A stretch of 64,000 nucleotides of DNA from Sanghuangporus weigelae. Its lineage: Eukaryota > Basidiomycota > Agaricomycetes > Hymenochaetales > Hymenochaetaceae. A model generated the notes under the pieces. It had not been told where the DNA came from. It did no database searches and saw only the letters and a program-made list of their open reading frames with translations. Below are positions 1-11,828 of this stretch, in pieces (within the stretch, counting starts at the first letter, position 1; every line of letters begins with the position of its first letter). The stretch spans positions 1,612,001-1,676,000 of the forward strand of contig CP137318.1 of NCBI GenBank assembly GCA_033182465.1, read 5' to 3'. The translations under genes and the position numbers were made by a program.

Positions 1-625
1 CTGAAACCAGGAGGCACAGTTCGCAGACCTTTAGGGATGACATCACTTTGGTTCAAAGGAGCAAGAGCCTCGTCGAGACCACCAGGCCAAAATGGTACGT
101 GTCCAGACTTTCCGCGGACGAAATTCTCTGACGGTGCAGGCGCACGGTCAAGTGATGTTGAAGTCAGTCCTGTACGTTGCTGGACTACTGGCACCTAGTC
201 GACCGTAGTGCAAGCAGCTTCAGTCGAAGGAATAGTTGGTTCTCTAAATGAACGCACCTCTACACAGCCGATTACTCGTCCTTCCAATCCTTTACGGACA
301 AACGACAAAGTTGTCGGTGATGGGGAAGGTTCATTTGTCAACAAAGGAGGTATTTCGAGCTGATGTTCCCAGTGGCTAGACCGAAGTTATAGCTAGAGCA
401 TACAATTACGAGACGGTGATCTCACATTTGGTACGTTGGAAGCCAGTGATCTGGAAGACTAGTCCTCGGGAGTAAAATCTTCTGTTCAATTTCTTTATAA
501 ACACTTTCGGGACTGGGAAGGCGGTCGAGCTGCAGCTCAGACAGAATGTCCCGGGCGGAGTCAGACTCGCTGCTGAGTATCACTTCAAGCGCTTTCGTTT
601 TGGCGTCTTGACTATTGTATGCCAT
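1..625 (-). CDS. SKI2: Ski2-like DExH RNA helicase, N-terminal part (cut by window edge)
   Basis: N-terminal part of the cytoplasmic Ski2 helicase, which feeds RNA to the exosome for 3'-5' decay with Ski3 and Ski8. The start codon is at 625. Three exons can be traced: exon 1 ends near 432, exon 2 covers about 254-359, and exon 3 runs from about 193 off the window edge. Recognition rests on the segment TTLSFVRKGLEG in exon 2 and on FVRGKSGHVPFWPGGLDE in exon 3, which resemble the conserved Ski2/SKIV2L N-terminal arm that precedes the helicase core. The helicase motifs themselves lie outside the window. The gene diverges from the membrane-protein gene at 999, with 373 bp between the start codons. 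The family call is fairly sure; another Ski2-like protein such as Mtr4 is less likely because Mtr4 lacks this arm. Confidence 0.8.
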
Positions 626-998
626 TCAGGTTGCGTGTGATTGACTAGTCGGAAACTTGAAGTTGAAAATGAAATAAGAACGGATAAAGTTGGTCACGTG
701 AAAGGACCTGGCACATTTTGAAATTTTGAGATGAAACGCTGTGTTAGTGTGTCTGAGTGAGATGTATCTATATCTTTTTTTCTCGTGATAGAGACGCTGA
801 AGGACCAACCTGCGCATGATAGGCTGTCTGGTTGCTTCACCTTCTGATCATCATGATGCGAAGATCTTCCATTCTCAACGCGGCCTCCGAGTCTCGACTG
901 TAGCGCCTGTTCGTATGATGGTCTCCCTCCGAGTCAAGTGCGGGTAATCCTGGATGTAAATAATGCATCAGTCGGCACCGGTCTACCGTCTCTCATCC
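626..998. promoter_or_regulatory. Divergent intergenic region, SKI2 / membrane protein A
   Basis: The gap between two divergent start codons must hold both promoters. I see no clear TATA box, repeat or RNA gene in it. An additional in-frame ATG at 963 could extend the plus-strand protein by 12 residues (MHQSAPVYRLSS). Confidence 0.4.
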
Positions 999-2690
999 AT
1001 GGCTAGCCTCTCAGATACTTGGATTTTCAGCTTGAACGACACTGATCCTGTTTTTCGATATCAACCATATGGTAAACCTCCTCCACAAATTAGCCTCTCT
1101 GCTATTTCTGATTGACGCCGATGGGCTAGCTGACGGACAGTTTGAAAATGGATGGGAAGTAGGCTTTACTGGTGTTGGCCTTAGCCCACCTGACCAAGAC
1201 CACAACGATGGCAGTAGGCAGTCCTTTCACATTACCTCTTTTCTTGAGGCTTCTGTGTCTCTGTCTTTCTTTGGTACGCGACCCTATGGTCGCAAGTTAT
1301 GCTATTAATCCATTTGACATCCCTTTTCTTTCCATTAGGTGTTGGCGTATCTCTCTTTGGGAAAGCTAATTGTTCGTATGACGTTGTGCTGGATGGGTCC
1401 CTTGCTTCTATGAGTACATCGCCTCCACTGGGTACCTTGTATACTGGATCGAACTTGGACAGTACTGTCCATAATATAACACTTGTTCCTCATCCGACCT
1501 CGAGCGATCAGACACTCAACTTTACAGGAGCCCAACTTGTGGCTCCAGCATCGAGCAGGTAACACCATTTCATGTTATTCATTATAGATGCCAATAATCC
1601 TTTATAGCCCGACTCCAGAGCGCATCGACAATCAGAACACCTCGGTGATATCTTATTCTGGATCTTGGACAGTTCACAACGCGCACCAGATCCCCAGTCC
1701 TGATCATCCTGCGCCATATTTTCAGACAGACAAGTCCGGATCATCTGCCTCTCTTAACTTTTCAGGACGAGCCGTCGCCGTACGGGGAGAAAGTAATCTC
1801 GGATGGTGGTCCTATTTGGCGGTATTGTGGTCTTTTATATATTTTCCTTCGTCCCAAGCTCACAATTCTCTAATACTCTAGAACTTGGACGGAGATTCAT
1901 ACTCCATGAACGCGAGCTCCACGTTTATAATACCCGATGCTTTGCTATTCTACCAAGACGGGCTTGACGAGAACGCCACTCACTCACTGACACTCACGAG
2001 TACCGGAGGGGACGGCATGTTATTCGCATTGAATTCAATAACCATATACCGCTCTACCTCAGCCGCCGGAGCTCCTCTGTCCTCTACCTCCTCGTTCTTA
2101 CCGGCCGGGTCGCAGTCCTCGTCGTGAGTTTAAGTAACGTTATAAAATGTTAGAGTTTATTGATATAGTTTTGCAGTCCGAGTTCCGGATCCAACCGGAC
2201 GCTATCGAGTGGAGCCCTCGCTGGAATAGTCGTTGGATCAGTGATAGCAGCTGCTGGTCTTGCAGGCCTCGTTCTGCTTTTCCTGCGGCTATGGCGTCGT
2301 CGAAAGGAGATCGTCCTCGACGATAACATTGTTCATCCATACGCACCAACGCCCATCAGTGAAACCACCTCTGTTGAACCGTTAGCAGCCGCTCCGTTTA
2401 CAGCTCGAAAGAGCAGTGCAATACAGCGAGCTGAGTTCCAGGATATCAACACTTCCGCTTTCACCGCAGCTGTAAACGATCGTAAGCTTCCAGCTATACA
2501 GAACGAGCCCATGTCAACCACACGATCTCCCGTTTCGCCAACAATCAATCCTACATCATCTTCAGCTATCCGACAATCAGGTCCGGACGACTTCAATCAG
2601 ATAGCAGAAGCTGCAGTTGAGAGGCTGGCCATGAGGTTCGGATCTGGTAATCCCAATGCAGATGGTTCGCCACCCAGCTATCCCGGTTGA
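999..2690 (+). CDS. Single-pass membrane protein with two beta-sandwich-like repeats and Ser-rich stalk (paralog A)
   Basis: Function unknown. Six exons splice into a protein of about 450 residues. The start is the ATG at 999 (MASLSDTWIFSLNDTDPVF), and introns follow the segments ending QPYG, LSFFG, APASSR, WWSYL and GSQSSS. The first repeat contains ASVSLSFFG then GVSLFGKANCSYDVVLDG; the second contains ASLNFSGRAVAVRG, then LLFYQDGLDENATHSLTL. A Ser/Thr-rich stalk leads to one membrane helix (GIVVGSVIAAAGLAGLVLLF), a basic RLWRRRKE stop-transfer run and a cytoplasmic tail of about 130 residues ending at the TGA at 2688. Several N-x-S/T sequons suggest that the large N-terminal half is outside the cell. 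No hydrophobic signal peptide is visible. The gene is the first of three tandem paralogs sharing intron positions. The fold (galactose-binding-like jelly rolls) is my inference from the repeat pattern. Confidence 0.8.
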
Positions 2691-3161
2691 ACGGCGGTCT
2701 GCGTTTAGCGTCTAGTGTCCATTAGTCTATTCAGCGTCTGCAGTTCGGGTTTGCCTTGAAGAATTTGAATAAGTGAGCTTCTTGATTTGAACTTGTATTA
2801 CCGTAACACTCGTGCTGGTGGCATCAGCTTTAATGTATCACTCGTTTCATACACTTCTAGGAAGAAACGATAGATCCTGATCATCACATAGCAGTAATTT
2901 GGCCGATCGCCCCATTGAGCGAGAAACAACGGGAACGATGCGACTTTCAGTGTCTTTGTCCGAGTTTTACGTGCGCGTCTTCGTGCGACGCTCTCACAAC
3001 GCCCAGACGAATAAATTTGGATGATCTGATCTGCGTCAGTCATATTGAAGAACTGAGCCAGGTGGTCAGGTCCTCTTCTATAGCAGATCGATAAGTGTTG
3101 AAGTCTCGGTATTTGATGCCAATAGGAACTCAAGCATCTTTTCAGGAAGCTATACAAAACG
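2691..3161. other. Intergenic between paralogs A and B
   Basis: It holds the 3' end of paralog A and the promoter of paralog B. No gene, repeat or RNA could be supported. The open frame on the minus strand here shows no recognisable protein. Confidence 0.4.
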
Positions 3162-4847
3162 ATGACAACGTCGCAGAGGTCCTGGAACTACATGCTTGAT
3201 GATACCAGCCCTGTCTTTCGCTATAAACCCTATGGTAAGCAATTCGGTTCCCTTTCTTCCTGTTCCTCTGAATTATCTGATCGTGAGCACCAGCCGATGG
3301 TATTGGTGTGTCTAGAGGTTGGCAAGCATGGTACAGTGGGTCTGGTTTTCTCTCAAATCCAGGCGAGGGACCTGGCGAAGGGAGCTCTTACCACGTCACA
3401 TCTCTTAACGGGGCCAGCGTGCAACTGTCCTTCTTTGGTATGCTTACGTGCATTTCAAGATTGCCCTGAAAGAAACTAAGAGGGGTAAAATCTGCCTTGC
3501 CTAGGAACTGGTATTTCATTGTACGGCATGGCAAGTTGCGCGTATGATGTAACCTTAGATGGGACCCAGAAACTCAGCAGCTCTCCTCCTTTCAATACTT
3601 TATTCAGCGATTATGGTCTCGACGAAGGAGTACACAACATAACACTGATCGCCCAGCCATCCAATGAGGGCCAAACTCTTCAGTTCGAGGGAGCGCAAAT
3701 TAGTTCTTCCATTCCAAACTCGTGGGTTATGCTGTACTCTGAACCTTGCTATCTTGGACTTATGCGAATTGTTCAGTGAAACCAGTGGCCCGAATACGCT
3801 CCGGATTGACAATCAAAACACATTTGTTATTACTTACCAGGGAAATTGGACAATTAGACAAGACTCCAAGGTGCCAACAAGGGAAGATCCGTCTCCTTTC
3901 TTCTTGACTCAAAGCGGTGGGGCCTCTGCATCTATGAGCTTCAATGGAAGGGCAGTTGAGGTCAGAGGCATTAGCAATTGGGGATGGTGGGACTACTTGG
4001 TGGTAAGCTTAACTTCGAGTTGTTCATTCCAAATTTTCATCTCCTCGGTAGACGTTAGATGAGAAGACAATCTCCGGAATGAATGCAAGTTCTTTCTGGA
4101 TAATCCCAGACGCTGTTCTGTTCCTTTCAAGACGGTCTCAATAAGACCCTAACCCATAATTTAAGCTTCACCAATTCGGCTGATGATGGCATGAACCTCT
4201 CCCTGAATTCGATCACGGTGTACCAGTTCGGAAAGTCTTCTTCGACATCGGCATCTTCCTCAGCATCGTCATCGTCTTCGTGAGTACCATGTTTATTCTA
4301 CCTATTAAAGTGCCTGAATCAAGAACACGGTCGATAGTGTAGGTGCAGGTCAAGATAACTCGGAGGGCCCTTCTGCGAACCAGATCTCTGGAGTAATTGT
4401 AGGGAACATTCATCAGCGCTGCTCTCATCACATTCGCCGCCTTTTAGTTGTGTCTTCGAAGACTACGCTTTCAACCGGATCCAGCGTTTCAAAGAGCAGA
4501 TGTTCTGGGCGTTTCGCAGAAACCCCAATCAGGTGACGTGAGAACAACACGTACAACATATCTTGCGAGCGAGTTTTCGTATGCAGCGCCGTCAAATTTG
4601 GATCGCAACGGTGCCCAGGGCCAGATGCTATTTGGTCCGAGTTTGTTCGAGAGCACGGATAATGCGACGACGTAACGACAGTCCCAGTATTCCCTCTGAG
4701 TACATGTTCAATGTTGCTCTGGGGAATGGGAGACTGTCCGAGAACATTGCACAGAACAACACAGAGTTGCACGAGGATCGGGGACGTAGGCAAACCGTCG
4801 AGATGGCTAGCGAAATAGGGAACACTGATCGTAATGTGGAAGAATAA
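3162..4847 (+). pseudogene. Decayed paralog B of the tandem membrane-protein family
   Basis: Middle copy of the tandem family. The first four exon-equivalents are intact: MTTSQRSWNYMLDDTSPVF; a second segment with GWQAWYSGSGFLS and ASVQLSFFG; GISLYGMASCAYDVTLDG; and MSFNGRAVEVRGISNWGWW. After that the frame is lost. In the conserved IIPDAVLF-QDGL stretch near 4130 the copy has one base more than A and C, so the downstream match (QDGLNKTLTHNLSFTNS) is in another frame. The membrane helix near 4400-4440 (TFISAALITFAAF) lies in a further frame and is followed at once by TAG. The tail match (GRLSENIAQNN, compare ARLNENIHG in paralog C) is in yet another frame and ends at 4847. At least three frame breaks and one stop are hard to explain by splicing, so I call it a recent pseudogene. 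A chance remains that unusual introns or assembly errors hide a working gene. Confidence 0.7.
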
Positions 4848-5335
4848 TGGAAAGAATCACACAGGGACTTGGGTCTTCCAATCAGGAGTCCGGACGTGCA
4901 CCTTCGCATTACAACGGTTTGTAATTTTTCTTTGTTTTCGTTTTATATATATATAGTTTTTCTTGCGATGCAAACATCTCTTTCCCCTGGACTTAGACTT
5001 TCATGTAGTTTATCTCACCGTATGTTATCCTTGTCTTCGAGCTGATGTCCCTTGCTGATCTGTTGCTGCGTTAGTTGCCAGTTCGGGTTTGGTGAGTTCT
5101 AATAGATTGAGGCAAAAAAAAAGGAATCAGACAAGGTTTGATATACCAAATTTGGCTGGCCGATCACTGACATACGGTGCTAGCCGATTTTAGATCTTCC
5201 CTTGGTCCCAACTATGTATATCGTTGTCCCAAAGCAGTCCCTTATTTCAGCCGTCTTCTATCATAGCGGCAAGATGGTCGGCCTCATCAGTCCTGGCAAA
5301 CACCCGAGACGCTCACACCTTCGCTTCTCACCACC
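4848..5335. other. Intergenic between paralogs B and C
   Basis: It contains a short AT-rich run (about 4943-4956, TA dinucleotides) and an A-tract near 5116, and otherwise nothing recognisable. It presumably holds the promoter of paralog C. Confidence 0.4.
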
Positions 5336-7162
5336 ATGGCTGGCCTGGTGCAATACAACTTCACGATAGACGATACAAGTCCAGTTCTAACATATGCGCC
5401 TTACGGTATGTAGATGGTGCTGTTTAGCCATTCAGCTATTCTCTTTGCTGAGCGCTTGATAGCCGATTTCAATGGTGCAACTGGCCAGGGTGATGGGCTT
5501 CAAAATGGATGGCAGACCTGGTATTCGGCTTCAGGCTATCTGTCGAGCTCGGAAGGACCCTCTCCACTAGGAGAGTCGTTTCATTTAACATCGCTGCCCG
5601 AAGCCTCGGTGTCTCTATCCTTCTATGGTAAGATTGCGCCTTTGGAGCACGTATCCTCGTCTCACTGTGTCGATCGCAGGCACCGGCGTAGTGCTCTATG
5701 GACTAACGAACAGCTCTTACGATGTGGTGTTTGATGGTAGTCTGGTTCCAAACACGTCGCTGAGCCAAGGAGTCTTCTTCTCCGTGTCAGATGCAGAGCC
5801 AGGAACTCATAACGTATCGCTTATCGCGAAGCCAGACGGTGAAGACCAGATATTAAGCTTCAATCGGGCCCTTGTTAATTCAGTGGTGAATACGACGTAC
5901 GTCTAAAGCCACTTTCGAGAGGATTTTCAGTATTTACTTAGTGACTGATCCAGATCACCTACTCCAGCCGCGCTGACCGTTGACAATCAAAACACAAGTG
6001 CAATATGGTACACTGGAGACTGGACAACTTCAAAAGTTGTTTCCGATGTCCCGTCATCTGGAACACCTACCCCATTCCACAGCACAACGGCGTCGGGTGC
6101 TTCGGCGGCATTAAATTTCACTGGAAGAGCTGTCGCTCTTTATGGTTCCTCTACTACAAATCATGGCCCATACTCAGTCGTGAGTTTCAGCATCATTACT
6201 CTTGCTAATTCTCCTCACCTGTTTTACTGTCTTCAGACTTTGGATGGCGTGCGGCAGATCTTCAATGGCAGTTCACAGTGGCTATTAGGGAACATTCTAC
6301 TGTTCTACCAAGATGGTTTGGATGAGAACTCCACCCATTCGCTTAATCTAACGAATTTAAATGATGGCGATGCATTAACTCTGAATTCTGTGCAAATTAC
6401 GCAATTTAGTAGTGCATCTGGAGTATCTGTTAATTCGGGCGTGACGTAAGTATCTATTCTATTCTCAGAGAACTCGCCGATTGAGCATTTCACAGCTCTG
6501 GAGTTTCGCGCGTAGGCGCCATTGTGGGACCACTTATTGCATTTATCGTGCTTGCTGGCGTCATCAGTCTGTATATCTGGACAAAGCGCCGTGACAAACG
6601 CAATCCAAAGAAACCGGAACGGCGCTCATCTATCACTTCCTCCATCTTCTTACCCCAAAGGTTTCGCCGCAAGTACAATAATCGAGAAGACCCGATTACT
6701 CCTTACGTGTTAGATTTCAGACGGTCATCGAATATTGGCATTCGTAGCTCGGTTGCGTCGTCTGCTTTGAGCGTCCCTCGCTGGGATCGCGCGCGGCTGA
6801 ATGAAAACATCCATGGTGAAAAGAGTTTGCCTTTGCCGGATATTGGCATCCAGCCTTCCGAAGGGACTCAACAAGAGACGCCACCTTTTATTCCAGTGAC
6901 ATATCTGCCCAGCGAGGCTGACGAACCACGCAGCGGTTTCACGCGCACGTCAGGTTCTCCGCCCGCACCGGCGTATCCGCCTCCTGCTCGTCCTCCTATC
7001 AGCAGCTCCGGTCGCGAGTCGTCCGTGAGATCCGACGATCCTTCTCTGATCGAACGCATCCTAGAACTGGTTACTCAGCGAATAGATCATCGACCTTCGT
7101 CGACAAACATTTCAAGAAATAAATCCAGTGATAGATTACCTCCCTATGTCGAAAACGTATAG
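5336..7162 (+). CDS. Single-pass membrane protein with two beta-sandwich-like repeats (paralog C)
   Basis: Intact third member of the tandem family; function unknown. The start MAGLVQYNFTIDDTSPV at 5336 sits in the context ACCACCATGG. Introns follow YAPYG, LSFYG, VVNTT, HGPYSV and VNSGV, matching paralog A. Repeat one carries ASVSLSFYG and GVVLYGLTNSSYDVVFDG; repeat two carries AALNFTGRAVALYG and LLFYQDGLDENSTHSLNL. Many N-x-S/T sequons are present. The predicted helix (VGAIVGPLIAFIVLAGVISL) is followed by KRRDKRNPKK and a long cytoplasmic tail of roughly 190 residues with a Pro-rich run (APAYPPPARPP), which could bind SH3-type partners. No signal peptide is visible. The Pro-rich binding role is inference; the family assignment to paralog A is clear by eye. 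Confidence 0.8.
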
Positions 7163-7528
7163 CTCTATGCTACGATAACCCAGTCCAATATTCATATTCA
7201 TTCATTGCTTTGGCGTTCAGTGTTCGCCGCAATGTTTTATAAATTGGATGCTATGGTTTATGATTATCTGGAATCACGGATACGCGTGATGTGTAGCTGT
7301 CTTTGTTATTTTATACCGAATTGATTGTTTTCCAGAATGTAGATTATCAATCAATGTTCTTGTCGGTCGGAATCAAAGTTGATGTTAGGTCGATTGTGGG
7401 AAATGATTTCCAATCTAGCTCGAGGAGGAAGGACAAGCCAGCCTGCGATTTCGTCGTACAGTAGCTGGCTAGTGTCTGAGTCTTTCCTCTTTTTCTTTTA
7501 CGACTGAACGACACAACGCCCTGAAGAT
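7163..7528. other. Intergenic, paralog C to FCP1
   Basis: 3' flank of paralog C and FCP1 promoter. A pyrimidine-rich stretch (about 7481-7500, CTCTTTTTCTTTTA) lies shortly before the FCP1 start codon, as is common near basidiomycete transcription starts. Nothing else is seen. Confidence 0.4.
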
Positions 7529-10500
7529 ATGTCTTCAGAGACTGAAATCTACTTCCCCGACATCCTTCCCTTCCCCTTTACGGTTCGCAGCCTTTCCGCA
7601 CGCGTCTCGGAGCAGATCAAACATGGTCAGAAGATTCTCAACTATGCATTTGTATACAAGCCGTCTGGAGTCTCGAGTACTCCGGAGACGCGCTTCGGCT
7701 CATGGGACGCTACGTTCGAAGGAGAACTCAAGTCTTGGAATGTCAAAGTCGGAGATACTATCACACGGGAACGTGCAAGGACACTGTTTGCGCTTCGTAT
7801 AATGGAACCTTGCAAACATGGAATTCAGTTCAATGGTCTTTGCGCTTTATGTGGAATGAATATGGACCAGTGAGTAGTTCAGCTATATCAAGAAAGAAAC
7901 CAGACCGTTGACACCGTTGTGAAGCTTTGATTACACGGGCAGAGCAGAGTCTTCACGGGCGACCATTCAAATGACGCACTCAGCTTCGGGGCCAACCGTA
8001 TCTTTCGAAGAGGCTCAAAGATTAGAACACGAAACGGCCGAACACCTTTTGAAGTCCCGCAAGCTCTCTCTCATCGTTGACCTTGACCAAACGATCGTCC
8101 ACGCGACAGTCGACCCAACCGTAGGAGACTGGATAACAGAAGGGGAAGCCTGGGAGGATCGCCAAGCTCGGCGAGAGGCGAAAAGGAAAGCTGCTGCTGC
8201 TGAGGGGGAGAAAGAAGACAATAGTGAAGATAGCGACGATAGTAGTGAAGACGATTCGGACGAAGACGAGGTTAATCCAAATTGGGAGGCACTTAAGGAT
8301 GTCAAGAAGTTCCGTTTACCTCCTGATAATTTCGGCACCCCTGCGCCGCGCTGGAGAGGCAAGCCATCGGAGAAGAGTATCCAGAATGACGGTTGCTTAT
8401 ATTATGTCAAGCCCAGGTAAGTCAACTTCAGTCATATATGGCAGACACGTCTCAACTCGCTTCAAGACCAGGATGGAAAGAATTCCTCGCATCTGTAGCT
8501 AGCAAGTATGAGATGCATGTTTACACAATGGGCACGAGGGCGTACGCGGAAAAAGTTTGCGCAGCGATTGATCCTGATGGTCGATTGTTTGGAGGGCGGA
8601 TTCTAAGTAGGGACGAGAGTGGCAGTACGTTAGTTGGCATGCAGCATCTTCGAAACGCTTACAAAGTTTTATCTGTGCAAGGTCTGACGCAGAAGAATTT
8701 GCGGCGTCTGTTTCCTTGCGATACATCAATGGTGGTGATTATTGACGACAGAGCCGACGTCTGGGAGTGGTCCCCGAATTTGATAAAGGTCATTCCATGT
8801 TGGTACTCTAAATTTATCGATGTCGATTCTTTATTCATGTTTTGCGTACAGACGACTTTTTCATTGGGATTGGAGACATCAACTCCACCTTTCTTCCTAA
8901 GGTTGATGCTATGGGTGCTAGTAATGTCGCACAGACCCCGGCATCACCGTCCACTGCTGATGCTACGCCACCAACGCGCATACCTTCGTCACCGCCTCCT
9001 TCCTTACCCGTTGACGATGATGAACTAGGTTCTGATGAAGTTTCCGATGAGCCTACGGACGATAAGCCAGAAGTATCAAAGTCAGACATGATCGCACGTA
9101 ATGCTCTTGCATTGGAGGCTCAAGTCGAAGAAAGGCCATTGGCAAAGAAGCAGGAGCAACTGGAAAGCGATGATGACGACACGGAGAAATCCAATGAAAT
9201 TGCAAACACAAATCCTCGCAATGATGGACAATCCAATGGCACACCCCCGGTTCAAGCTGACCAAATGAAAGCAAAGCATCATAGGAAGGCTTTGCTTAAA
9301 AATGATGATGACGAACTCCTACGAGTTGGACGAGTGCGTGCTATCATGATCTAGGTTTTGGTTACTCTTTCTGACCTAGACCGGCATAGGTTCTTGACGA
9401 AGTTCACGCAAGGTTCTTTGCTGCGTACGACAATCGACTTCCCGAGAATAATAGACAGCGTAAGTCAGTTGGAGAGCGTGAGGTTCCCTATGACGTGAAG
9501 GTGAGTCATACAGCGGGAATGCTTATGCTGCATTACGATGTCTGAGGGCTTTCGCAGTACATTATCCCTAGCATCCGGAAAGATACGTTTAAAGGTGTCC
9601 ATATTCTATTTTCTGGTGTAATCCCTACAAACATTCGAATGGATCATGAAGTGACGGAGATTTGGAGGATGGCGAGGGCATTTGGTGCCACCTGTCATAA
9701 GGATTTAACAAAAGAAGTTACTCACGTCGTTGCTGCAAAGGTAGGAGAAGCCCGTTCCTAAGCGAGACTATCTAAGACTGATGGGCGCTGTTCAGCGAGG
9801 AACTCAGAAAGTCGAGAAGGCTAAATCTCAGCCTGGGATATTCATCGTCTGGCTCCAATGGTTCACAGATTCCATTGCTCAGTGGAAGCGGCAAGATGAG
9901 CGTCGATATCTTCTTGACGTAGTCCAGGACGCGTCTCCGCAGAACGAAGTGGCATCATCTAGTCCTCCCTCAGATCCGAATGCAGTTTCGAGCGACACGG
10001 ACCCTGAAGGCCTTGTTGAGGACGGTGATGATGATGACTCGCTGGAGGAAATTCAATACAGCGAGTCACTTGCTGCTCCTACAGGAGGTGCAGCTGGAGT
10101 GACGGGACTCGATACGGAGGCATCTTTGAATCTGAACGAGGTGGATTGGCAAGAGGCCAACGATGAGGTCGACGCCGCGATGATGGAAAGTGATAGCGAG
10201 GATGTTGACGACGATTCTGATAGACGGAGCGTACGGAGCAGTAACGATATTGAAGACGAATCATATGCAGATAACGGGACGGATAGCCTGAGGTGAGAAA
10301 TCGGCTGAATAGTCAAGTCTAGTTCTGATAGTCATTTTCTAGACCGGAACGCAAACGACTAAGAAGCATCACACCTTCAGAGCTTGGTCAAATACCGGAC
10401 GAGTTACGCTCTCCACTGGCGAAACGAAAAAGGGTCGCAGCGGACCGTTCTGGGATGTCGAAGCTCAAGACGGCTGTTTCGGCAGACGAGCTTACCACGA

Positions 10501-10664
10501 CGGCGGGCGATGATGGCTCACTTGCAAATGAGTCTAGCAACCCAGCAACTCCGACTCAAGAGAATGGCAGCAACGCCAGTCTCGAAGGAGATGACGAGAC
10601 AGAAGACGGGGAAGAAATTGACGAGGATTTCTTGGCGAGGGAGTTAGAAGAGGAATTAGGATGA
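7529..10664 (+). CDS. FCP1: RNA polymerase II CTD phosphatase Fcp1
   Basis: Removes phosphate from the Pol II C-terminal repeats (mainly Ser2-P) so that polymerase can be recycled; nuclear. The N-terminus carries a biotinyl-lipoyl-like region and a Cys/His cluster (CKHGIQFNGLCALCGMN). The FCPH domain follows, with the catalytic DxDxT motif in LIVDLDQTIVHAT (about 8075-8107) and the second acidic motif VVIIDDRADVWEW (about 8732-8770). A BRCT domain (GVHILFSGVIP ... HVVAAKRGTQK ... VWLQWF) spans about 9590-9860. Long acidic linkers follow, and the extreme C-terminus DEDFLARELEEELG resembles the acidic helix that binds TFIIF. Introns are short, for example after GMNMD at 7871, and the last stop is TGA at 10662. 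An extended acidic insert (runs of D/E around 8215-8270) interrupts the FCPH domain, as is common in fungal Fcp1. Very sure of identity. Confidence 0.93.
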
Positions 10665-10892
10665 TACACCTACGTGACACTTGCTCTCGCTTCGTCATCG
10701 CTTTCTCAATTTGCATGGAACGCAACCTGTAACTTATTGTTTATACTTGTTAATCTGGAGGACAGCTTCAATGTCTGATATCAAGCAATGTATGTATTTG
10801 TAGCAACTAATCTCTATTTTGGGATGACGTACATTCAAACGCGTGGCAATAATAAGACCTTTGGGTGTCATACCCTCTCAACTGCGACGGCC

Positions 10893-11828
10893 ATGCGCAT
10901 ACCTTTGCCACATCTGCCCGGCGCTAATAAGGAGGGCAATAGCGGGCGATCACAACTCATGGCAGGAAGTAACGCGCAGCAGACTCTTCTATACCAGCCG
11001 AGTTACGTGCCACGACAAGTGGACTGGCCGACAGTGAAGCTGCGACTGAAGGTCAAAGACTTATCCCATCCGGGCGCGAGACTGTTCTTCCAACATCTCG
11101 ATCCATCCGTTGCTCTTGCCGATGCTGTGTCAAATGTACTCAAATGGCTTTATACTGTTCAGACATGTCCTAGGCAGTGGGTATTCTCGCTGACTTCAGT
11201 TGAATCAGACCTGAACCCATCTCACAGCGTCCGCTCGGTCACACTGCATCTGGATGATATGGACGGCGTTGCGTACACGAAAGGAAGCGAACTCGATGAT
11301 GACCATAAAGAAATTCATCTCAGTGTGCGACATATCGTCAACAGCCGACAGAGGGTAAAGGAAGAGATCATAGGTGTTCTCGTGCACGAGATGGTACACT
11401 GTTTCCAATGCAACGGGAAGGGATCATGTCCAGGCGGTCTCATAGAAGGTATTGCAGGTAAGATAACACGAACCACGAAGACGAATGGCTTCGCTGAGAC
11501 GTTGCCATGTGCCATAGACTATGTCCGATTGAAGACCGGCCTCTCGCCACCCCATTGGAGGAAAGGCGGAAACAGATGGGACGAAGGCTACCAGGCTACC
11601 GGATACTTCCTGGAATGGGTGAGAAGTCGTTTTGTTCCTTTCAGAGAAGAGATATATTCTGATAATTAATCCCTTCCATAGATCGAGGATGTGAAAGGAA
11701 ATGGCTTTGTAAGGAGATTGAACGGTTCTATGCGTGATCAGAAATACAAGGAGAGCGTGTTTGAGGAGTTAACTGGCGAGGACGTCAATACTCTGTGGAA
11801 GGCATACAAAGCGTCTGTAGATATGTAA
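10893..11828 (+). CDS. Basic secretory protein-type metallopeptidase (BSP family)
   Basis: Predicted zinc metallopeptidase of the plant/fungal basic secretory protein family (PF04450); its substrate is unknown. The zinc site is visible as LVHEMVHCFQ (HExxH, about 11377-11406). It is followed by GGLIEGIA and, across an intron at 11458-11517, by DYVRLKTGLSPPHW and WDEGYQATGYFLEW, all family hallmarks. That intron is 60 nt with no in-frame stop, so unspliced RNA would still encode a longer protein with a disrupted active-site region. A second intron follows FLEW (about 11619-11682), and the protein ends KAYKASVDM. I place the start at 10893 (MRIPLPHLPG); an ATG at 10788 in frame and one at 10960 are alternatives. 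No convincing signal peptide follows any of them, although the family name implies secretion. Confidence 0.82.

Noticed and set aside
2822-2888. Minus-strand GTGATGA ... CTGA pair between paralogs A and B
   Set aside because: The spacing fits a C/D snoRNA, but no rRNA complementarity was found before the CTGA and no terminal stem is present.
4943-4956. TA dinucleotide run as a mobile-element boundary
   Set aside because: No terminal repeats, target duplication or transposase-like frame nearby; a simple AT-rich spacer.
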